A program made the translations under genes and the position numbers. Shown here one piece after another: positions 25,601 to 34,600 of a stretch of DNA of 64,000 nt. This stretch comes from Desmodesmus armatus (lineage: Eukaryota > Chlorophyta > Chlorophyceae > Sphaeropleales > Scenedesmaceae): assembly GCA_007449985.2 (NCBI GenBank), contig VIIQ02000595.1, positions 357,501 to 421,500 of the forward strand, written 5' to 3'. How positions within the stretch are numbered: the first letter of the stretch is position 1; the number at the start of each line of letters is the position of its first letter. The notes below the pieces were generated by a model that saw only the letters and a program-made list of their open reading frames with translations, ran no database searches and was not told the DNA's origin.

Positions 25601-28600
25601 GTCGCAACCCTGCAGGTGCGAGAAGCAGTGCCGTTGGCGCCATTCAGTCCTTCCAGTGTATTATATCTCTGTGTTCGCAATCTGGAAGCACACTGAGTGT
25701 GCGTGACAAGCTTTTGATGGTGGGGTTTGTCCGAACGGCCCCCTTCCGTGCTGGTTGTGTCCATCCGTGGCTGGGTTCAGTTGCAACGTAGTTGCTTGAG
25801 AAACCCGTGTAACACCTTCATTCATTCATTCCATGCTCTATGCCTTGCCCATGGACAGTGCTTAGCTTGCTTCATGTCATGTGCATGCATGCCCCTTGCT
25901 AAACCCTTGTTGTGCCCATAGGTGTCCACTGTCCTGTCACTGAACCTGACTGAAGTTTTGGTGGCGCCTATGTTACTTTGGGGGGCATAATGGATTGGTG
26001 TGCCCGGTTGCCAATGGTCGGCAGCTTAAGTCCCGAATTGACGGGGCCTCTTGTAACAAATCACACACACACACCGAGCTGGTAGTCCGCCAGAGGGGGC
26101 TTCTGCTTTTTGCAGCGCTGGAGCTGGTGCTGGAGCTGGAGGAAGGCTTGGCAGCATCAACAGCAGCAGTGTGGAGCAGCAGTGCACAGTTGCAGTGGTT
26201 CGGCCAGTGCGGGCGTCTGTGCCACGTGCTGGTCTCTTGTTCCCACGCTCGTGTTTTGAAATTTTCTGTTCCCCCAGCAGCAGCACCGGGAGCAGGTGCC
26301 TTGCTTGCCATGGTTGTTCGCTTGTTGGGACAGCGTGTCACTGCATGCTTGGTTGCTCAGCAGGCCCCATGTGCTTCAATGGCCGCGCATTCAGACGCTT
26401 TATGCCTTGTACATGTTTGCATGTTGCCTAACCTTGTGTGTTGCAGGTGGTTCGCTGCTCTTGAGAAGGAGGTGGCGCCTTAAGTTGCATTGGAGGGACA
26501 TGGTTTGGGTCCCTGAGCTTACATGGTGTGGGCTGGGTCTTTCGGGGATCTCAATGTAACGAACAATGAGTGAGTGCCGAGCTTCAAAAGACGCCCGAAA
26601 ACGGTTATTTAGGCGTGAAAACGGTTTTTTAGGCCTGGGCATGCCGTAAAACTGCCTCGCATCAGCACGGCGCTGCAACATGCGCCAGGGGCTGTCCCAG
26701 CCCAGCCTCGCTGATGTGTTTCGCCCCTATTATAGTCAGTAGTTATTCCTCATGTGTCTGTGCCGCGGATCAGGAGGCAGCCTGTGCAGCACGGGCTGAG
26801 CTCAGCCATCGCGTTGTGCTGGCGTGTGTCTTTCACGTTGGCCGCGCGCTGGGGTTGTTGTGTGGTCCCTTGTTTTTGTTGGTTTCTGTGTTTGTGTTGT
26901 GGCTGTTTCGGACCGGCGTTTGGCCAGCACAGTGGGCTGTCGGAACGGTGGGGCAGTAGCAGTTGACAGCAGTAGCTGGAGAGCTGGAGCTGGAGCTGAG
27001 CAGCAGCTGGCGTGCAGCATCACGTACAGTGTTGGTTATCTTCACTGTGCCGTGGTTTGGTCGCGTTTACAGCAGCAGCAGCAGCAGCAGCTTTGGCTGG
27101 ATCAGCAGCAGTCCGCTGAGTCAGCAGGCAGGTGCTGGTGTGCAGCAGCAGTGGCAGCAGAACACAGGCAAGGGCCGTGCAGTGGCCTTGGGCCTGGTTG
27201 TAGGGGGCAGTGTTGCTGGCCTGTGAACGGTGCAGGTGCTTGGGTGCGCTGACTTGGGGCAGCCCGGTATACAACAGGTGTCGCTCTGACACCCCGGGCA
27301 CCTGTCTTGGGGGTGTGTATCGCAGCACAGCTGGAGCCTTTCTTCCACATTGTGTTCGAAGTGGTCGCCCCGGGGGCATGGGGTGTGTGTTCGGCTTGGT
27401 ACTGGTGGAAGCCATCTTGTCTGTGTGGCTGGCTTTGTGGGGTTGAAGCCTTGCCTGTGGTCCCCTCCTTTCAGACAGTCTCCTCCGCAGACATCTATGG
27501 TGGCGGGTTCTCTCCTTTCCGTGCTGTCTGTTCTCGTCCTTGTAGGTCCTGCAAAGGACTTTGGTTCCCTTCCGATGCTGGGTGTCGTTGCAGCGTAGCT
27601 GCGTGTGTCGCCCTGTAACCCCTTCTTCTTCTTCTTCGTGATTCGTGTTTCATTTGACTGTAAATGCTCGCACACATTCCGGGATTCGACCTTGAGTGTT
27701 CACCGTGTTGTTGTTGTGCCAGCAGTTGACTGATTCTCTGTTGACATTTGCCCCTGTTTCCTTGTTCATCTGATGCTTACACTGACATGCTTGGCTAATG
27801 AAGTTGAGGAGGCAGTGTGAATGTGTACTTGTCTGGCTTGCATTTTGCACAGCTTTGCTGCACTCTTACTTGTACATGCTCACACTGGACAGCAAGAGCC
27901 TGTCACTGAGTCATGCTTGCCATGTTCATGTGCGCTTCACAAGGCCGCATCTTTCCATGCTCGATGCCTTGCACATGCTTGCATGTCAGTTAACTCTGTG
28001 TGTATCGCAGGTACTTGCTGAAAAAGGCAGGTCATAGGTGGCGCCTTGTTACTTTTGGGGGGATAATGGATTGGTGTCCCCGGTCGCCACTGGTCGGCAG
28101 CTTATGGTCTGGATTGACAGGCCCCAATGTAACACAAATCATCATCATCATCATCATCGGGGACGGCCTGCACCGTCTAATGTGCAATGTAGGACGGTGT
28201 GACATAAATCTTGCCGAATGCCAATCATCTAAGTGACCTGCAGCGCATCTCTGTTTGTGGATTGGTTGCTGAAGGCAGATAGTCAAGTGAAGGCAGAATT
28301 GGCTTGGAGGAAACGCCTGTACCTTCTCCGGCGACTGCACAAGTCAACTGCTTGCTACAGACACATCATGGCCGACTTGCTGACACCACTCTGGCGTTAC
28401 AGCCTGCACCCAACCACCACCTAACCCAACTTGAACCATCCCAAGAAAGAAAGAGTTCCGGGCCAGTGGCACAGGCCTCACTTGGATTGTGTGCGGTATC
28501 TTGTCAAAGCAAACTGTTGAAGGTCTGATACTTTGCACAAATGTTGGATGATAACCCTTTTTGCACTGGCTTGCCTCGCCTAGGCTTGCCATTACTTCAA

Positions 28601-31600
28601 AGGCAGGGCTCACCTGGAGCTCCACAAGGTGCTTCCACTCCTCCTCATCACCACAGCCAGCCAGCAGCACGCCCTGGGTGCGTGCTCTGATGGCCACATG
28701 GCTCAGCACATCAGTGCTGCTGCGAGTCAGCAGGGCCACCACGCCGTCAGGGATGTCCTCCATGCCACCCAGTGCCTGCAGACAAAGGGATACGGGAAGA
28801 GAAGAGTGTCAGGGTAAGCCATAGCTTTCCCGCCACCTTGCTGATGCCCAATCAGCAAAACAGACTTCTGCAAGGTGCCCATCATTGGTAGAGTGTGGAT
28901 TGAGTGTGCCGACGCTGGCGATGACCTTACACAGCAACAGTGCCTGACGGCACAAGAATTCCATAAACCCCAAGAGCAACTACCACATGATGTGCCAGTG
29001 CCGATGACAACTTGAACATGCGGCCCTGCTGGAGGGTGCCCCATACCTGTGCCAGCACCACTGTGGGCCTCTCAAAGGCTACTCCCTGCACTCCATTGAG
29101 GTCTGGCAGCAGCACCACCTCGCCGGTAGCATTGGCCACCTGGCTGACAATCTGCACACATCACACACACCACACTGCGGTGTCAACCTCTGCAAGTCAA
29201 CACACCAGCACGATCCTGCACGATACGTATATTGCAGGCCAAGCGACTATTTGAATAGCCGCACCATCAGTAATTGGATGTTACACAGAACATCGCCCGT
29301 TCGGGGAGGAAACAAAAGGCTCATTGGGCAAAAGCAACTCTGAACCGAAACAAAGTGACATCAATACGATACATTGTCACACCATGTGCTTGCATCCGTG
29401 TATAGCGTTACCATCGTACTTGCAGCGCCACGCACCTGCCAGGAACTTGCACCCGCCGCCTGCCTCAGCCTCGGCTCCAGCTCCGCTGCCAACAGGCTAC
29501 CCACAAACAGCGCCTGATCCCTGACCACCTCCTCACTGAAGTTGAGGATGTGTGAGGTGGGGATGTTGCAGCGCAGGCCAAACAGCTCTGCATACGGCTG
29601 CAAACATGACAGCGGTACACACCAAGGTTCTTCAGTCAGATACAAGGCTCGCACTGCCTGAACATTGCCACGTCGGCCACATGAGCCCAAGTGCATCTTG
29701 TATCAAAGTACACAGCGAGGAGCCTTTGGGGGTGCTTTCAGGCTAGATGCATGCATTGAACCCAGGATTGCCATGGGCTGTGCAGGGCTGATGCAGGCTG
29801 TCTCAAATTCTGATGCTTGCAAGGTGCTTTTTATTCACCTGGATGTTGCCGCAGATGTCGTCTGCAAAGGCACTGAGTGCAAGTGTGACACGGCCAAGGG
29901 CTGCAGATGCAGCGAGGCACCAGTTGCGGCTCCACCTGGATTGAACACAAATAGGCACATTGCAGCAACCGCAGCAGGCCCATAAGCACAGCCCAGCTGG
30001 AGGCAACGCCCAAAGTGCTGACGGCATCAGGTATGCCCTATTGTGGAGCCCTCTGGCTGTGTTGTCAAAACACAAGACCGTGGGGGTAGTGTGTGAGGGA
30101 GTGGTTGCTTGTGATGCTGCCACCAATGTTGGTGCCAGGTGAATAGATTCTACCGGGCACCGACATTGGCGGCAGCATCACAAGCAACCACCATGTCGAC
30201 ACACCACTCCCACGCCTGTGACAAGCACGAGCGAGGCAAAACCGCACCATACTGCACCCCCAACAGACCGCTGACTCAACACCCTTCACAGTTGATCGCA
30301 CTCATCACAGTTTGACCCACCCTGCCAGCCATACACACTAAGACCCTGTGTGACATCTCTCAAGCCCATCAATTGTGCCTGCACATCGACACCACAGCGC
30401 ACCTGTCAGGGCAGTTGCGCACCGCCTCCCACTGCGCGGCCACCAGCTCCAACTCAGCGGATGTGCCTGCCAGGGCTGCATTGCCAAGCACCAGGCTCAT
30501 CAGCTCAACAAGGTCGTCTCCTGACAGGGCACGCTTGTCCTGCCTCTCCACCAGCATGCGCAGCCAGGACTCCAAAGCCAGGTCTAGTAGCAGCAGGTCG
30601 CGGCTGCTGCCGGGGGCCTGCAGTAAACGGAACGGTGTAGAAACCGGGATACCTTTGTTGGTTGGCATGCGTGAGAGCATTGCCACAACATGTGCACACA
30701 GCATTGGAGGCCAGTGGAAGATGAACAGAGCACAGCATTATGTGATTCAGAAAGATCGCAACCGGGGCGGTGAGTTGGCTAACATTGGAGACAAAGACAA
30801 AGCAGCATGGCTGTGCGTCTGCCGCGTTACAGGCAGCACTTGCCGAACGTCAGCTGAGCTGTTGCTATATTGCGTCGCTTGACGGTCCAGCACGACACAG
30901 GTGCTGGGACTACAAGCAATGCATGCCGTGAGGATATCATTCATATCATGCACCGTGCTGGGTTGAGCACGCAGGTTCTCCACGAACGGATGTGCACCTG
31001 CCCTTTCATTTACCTGCCAGTAGGGCTTCAGCCTCCTGCGCAGCTCAAGTGTCTTGCCAGGTGCCCACCATGCACTGCGATTGGCCAGAAGGTCATACAG
31101 GTGCCACCTGCAGACCAAACCACATCAAAGGTTTGGCGGCATACACAGGGGTGAACAGGAAGGTACTGCAGGCTGGCTTGGCGTATCTACCAGGTTACTG
31201 TCTGATGGCGCTTCCGTGCTGGAGCACTCTTTGAACAACGATCACTGGCAGCCATACTGCATGCACAGGTTGCTGCCTATCAAGCTTCAAGTATGACAAG
31301 AAATGCCCAGACAACATTCGCCCGCAGTGTACGAAGTGTCGCCGCTTCGTACAAGATAGGGGAGGAGTTACAGCCGGGACACAGACTGCACGCCTACCTG
31401 AGGTCACCATCCACAAAGCCCTGTGCACAGTTGAGTGCTGTGTCCAGCTCAGCGCCAGCATGGCAGGTCTTCAGCACCCAGTGGTAGTGCTGGAAGGCAG
31501 CAATCAGCTGGGGCAGGTGCAGCGGCAGGGCTGCAGATGCAGCAACAGCGGCAGCAGGGCAGGTGGGGATGAGGCAGCAAGCATGGATACCGACACGATG

Positions 31601-34600
31601 CGAACCAGCGTTGCACGTGCAAAAGCAGACGCACCGGCTTGGGCTGATACATCGACAAGCAGAGGCAGCGCTACAGGCCAACGCCACCTGGATGCCAGCT
31701 GCCGTACAAAGCAATGCAGCGGTGCCAGGTTACAGCGGCGCTGCAACTAGTCGTTTGTGCAGGCAGCGCAAGCGGAACAAGGAGCTCAGTTACACAGAGT
31801 CGGGGCAGCTGAGCCAGTCAGCCTGTCATGTGTGTGCAGGCGCAGCCGCTCACATGTGATGGGCTGCTCCCAGCTCTCCATGCGCTCCTTGGTGAGGCCA
31901 TTCTCAGCCAGCACACGCCACCTGCATCACAAGCAGACATGCAGGACATGGTCAGCAGGACGAAGTCAGCCACACGAGGTGGGCTTTCTTGGAAGGATTG
32001 GAATACTGCAATGACACGAGATCTGAGGGAAAGAGACAAGACGAAATGCCGTGGCCTACCTACTGCAACCAGCAAAAATGCTCTTGCCACGTTTGCGAGC
32101 AACACTTGCCCCAGGTGAATGCAACAACCAAGGTGGCAGCTTGAAGCAGCACATGTCTTGCTCGTGGGTGTACCACAAACATGCCAGGCCACGACGCCCT
32201 GACCATTGTAACCTGGGGCCGTCAATGCCCTTCCACCTCGATGCCCCCCCCCCCCCGGCCCCTCCAGTGACACCCAAACGCACCAGTCATCATGGTTGGC
32301 TGTGTGCAGGTAGGCCAGGTAGGCCTCTGCGATAATCACATCCTCAGGAGACGAGGCCTGGTGGATCTTCTGGTGAAACTCCTCAAGGAAGGGCTCATCA
32401 AGGCCCTGCAGCACCACACCACAACAGCAGCAACAGCAAAAGCCATGTCAACACACATCTTTGAAAAGTACAGCCCAACAAACCTATCATGCAGGTATTA
32501 TGCGGGCCACAGCTGTTGCGTCCTCCACTTGCAGGCTGTGCGCACCATAAACAATGTACTGCGAACACACCATCAAGACCACGTGTCTGCCATGCTGCCA
32601 GCACTACTACTGTCTCATAGGCAACAAAAAAAGATAAAGATACAGAGACACCCCCTTGGTCTCTTAACGCCATAGGACTTCTTCCCATTGGCCTCGCGTC
32701 CGTTGAGGACGGCTCTTCACACCAACACTCCTGGGGGTCTAGGGCAACGGCACTCGTGGCCACATCTCACTCCCCAGGGGCACACCCAGGGGCAGGCATT
32801 AGGCTCCAAGCACAGCGGTTGAACCCATGCAACCAGGCAGCAACCACGCGCAGGCACCCCAGACAAGCAGCGAGTGCATTGCAACGCACCCCTCTGTTGC
32901 CCTCTTTGATGCCGTTGTCTCGCATGATGTTAAGGATGCCCATGCGAATTTCGTCGCCGTTCCCGCCGCCGCGGCTCAACTTGGCGAGGGTCATGCGGCA
33001 GTACATGCGCACAGCGGGGTCTGGCGAGGAACGGGCCTTGTCAGCGATGCGCTCAGCAACCTGGGCGGCAAAAAGGAATACGGACAGGAAGGAAGGTGAG
33101 AATGCATGCACCGTGCGGTGCAGAGGCGTGCAAGTACTGACTAAGCACTTTGGACCAGTGTTTTGGGTACTGACCGAGGGGCGTATGGTCACTCCATTGT
33201 CAGTATGCTTGCTGCATGGTGCTGTCGCCTGGCCAACTGCACTTTGCCCCAGCGTCGAGGGTACATGGCAAGCATAATCCACAAGACAAAATAAACATGC
33301 AACTGCTATGCCATGAGCAGCAGTCAACCATAAGCCTCCATGAAACACAAACAACATCCACAACTCCTTAAGACAGGAAAGAGCATGCCAGCCCCGCCCC
33401 AAGCAGAACCTTGAGATATAGCCTGCTGGCCGTGCCCCTCACCTGCTGCTGTGCCCATGTGATGTCACGGGGCTGGTAGCTGAAGCAGCGCTGCCAGTCC
33501 AACAGCTTGTTGCCACTCAAACGCAGCCACGTGAACATGAAAGCCATGCCGCCAGCACCTGCATCAGAGAGAGCAGAGCACAGCCAAGCAGCACGACAAA
33601 CACACGTGCTCAGGCAAGCTGCTGTGGTGTGCTTACGCAGCCAAAACTGCTGTGGTGAGGTTCAGCTGGCAAGCACCATGACATGCGCCCAGCAACATCC
33701 TGATGGTGCACGGTGATGCAGGCAAGCCGTGCATGCATGTTGCGGTACCACACTCCACTACCATGGCGAGTATATCACCCATGAGCCCTTGGCTCGCTGG
33801 CTAGTGCCGAGAGCTTTGGGATCCCCTCCCACAATTACTGTATTGTACTGTAATGATAATCACACGATGACAGTTGGCCCCCAGCATCACCTGCTGCCTC
33901 TGCATTGTCCAGCAGCTCCAGCACACGCTGCAGCCTGTGCAGGAGGCCCCAGTGCTCGTAGGAAGACTCAGCACCCAACACACCCTCCACCATGTCTGAC
34001 AGGCAGGGGCTGCGCAGCTGCAGGCTGAAGTTGGCACCTGCAGACATTTGGAAAACGTTGCCAGCAACATCAACATGTGCCACAGAAGGGAAGCAGTTGG
34101 TTGCACAATTGTGAGATTAGGCAAGGGCGTGCTCACATCCGCTGGTGAGCGATGGCCGCCACCCAAGATGTGTGCTGCGACACCTGATGCACATGCCAGC
34201 TTACAGATTGGTGGAGCCCCAGGTGGCACAGGTGAGTGTGTACCGTAGAGCTTACGCCCAAGCCTTGCCAAACGGCAAGCGCTGTCTGGCAAAGCCAGAG
34301 CCCTTCGTTATGGCAAGGCTAGTGCTTACGCCCTAGGATAGTGAAATGCCTTTTTGGCAGATTGTGTGTATAAGAAAAAAAATTAAACTTACATAAAAAC
34401 ACTCTAAATAAAAAGCATAGACAGTATAAGTAAATACAAACTTATATAATTTTATTGGGGGAGTAGCGCAGATGGTTAGCGCATTAGTCTGTCACACTAA
34501 AGGTCGGGGGTTCGAGTGTGTACCGTACACACCCGCCTGTGCCACCTGGCGCTCCACCAACCTGTAAGCTGGCATGTGCATCAGGTGCGGCAGCACATAT

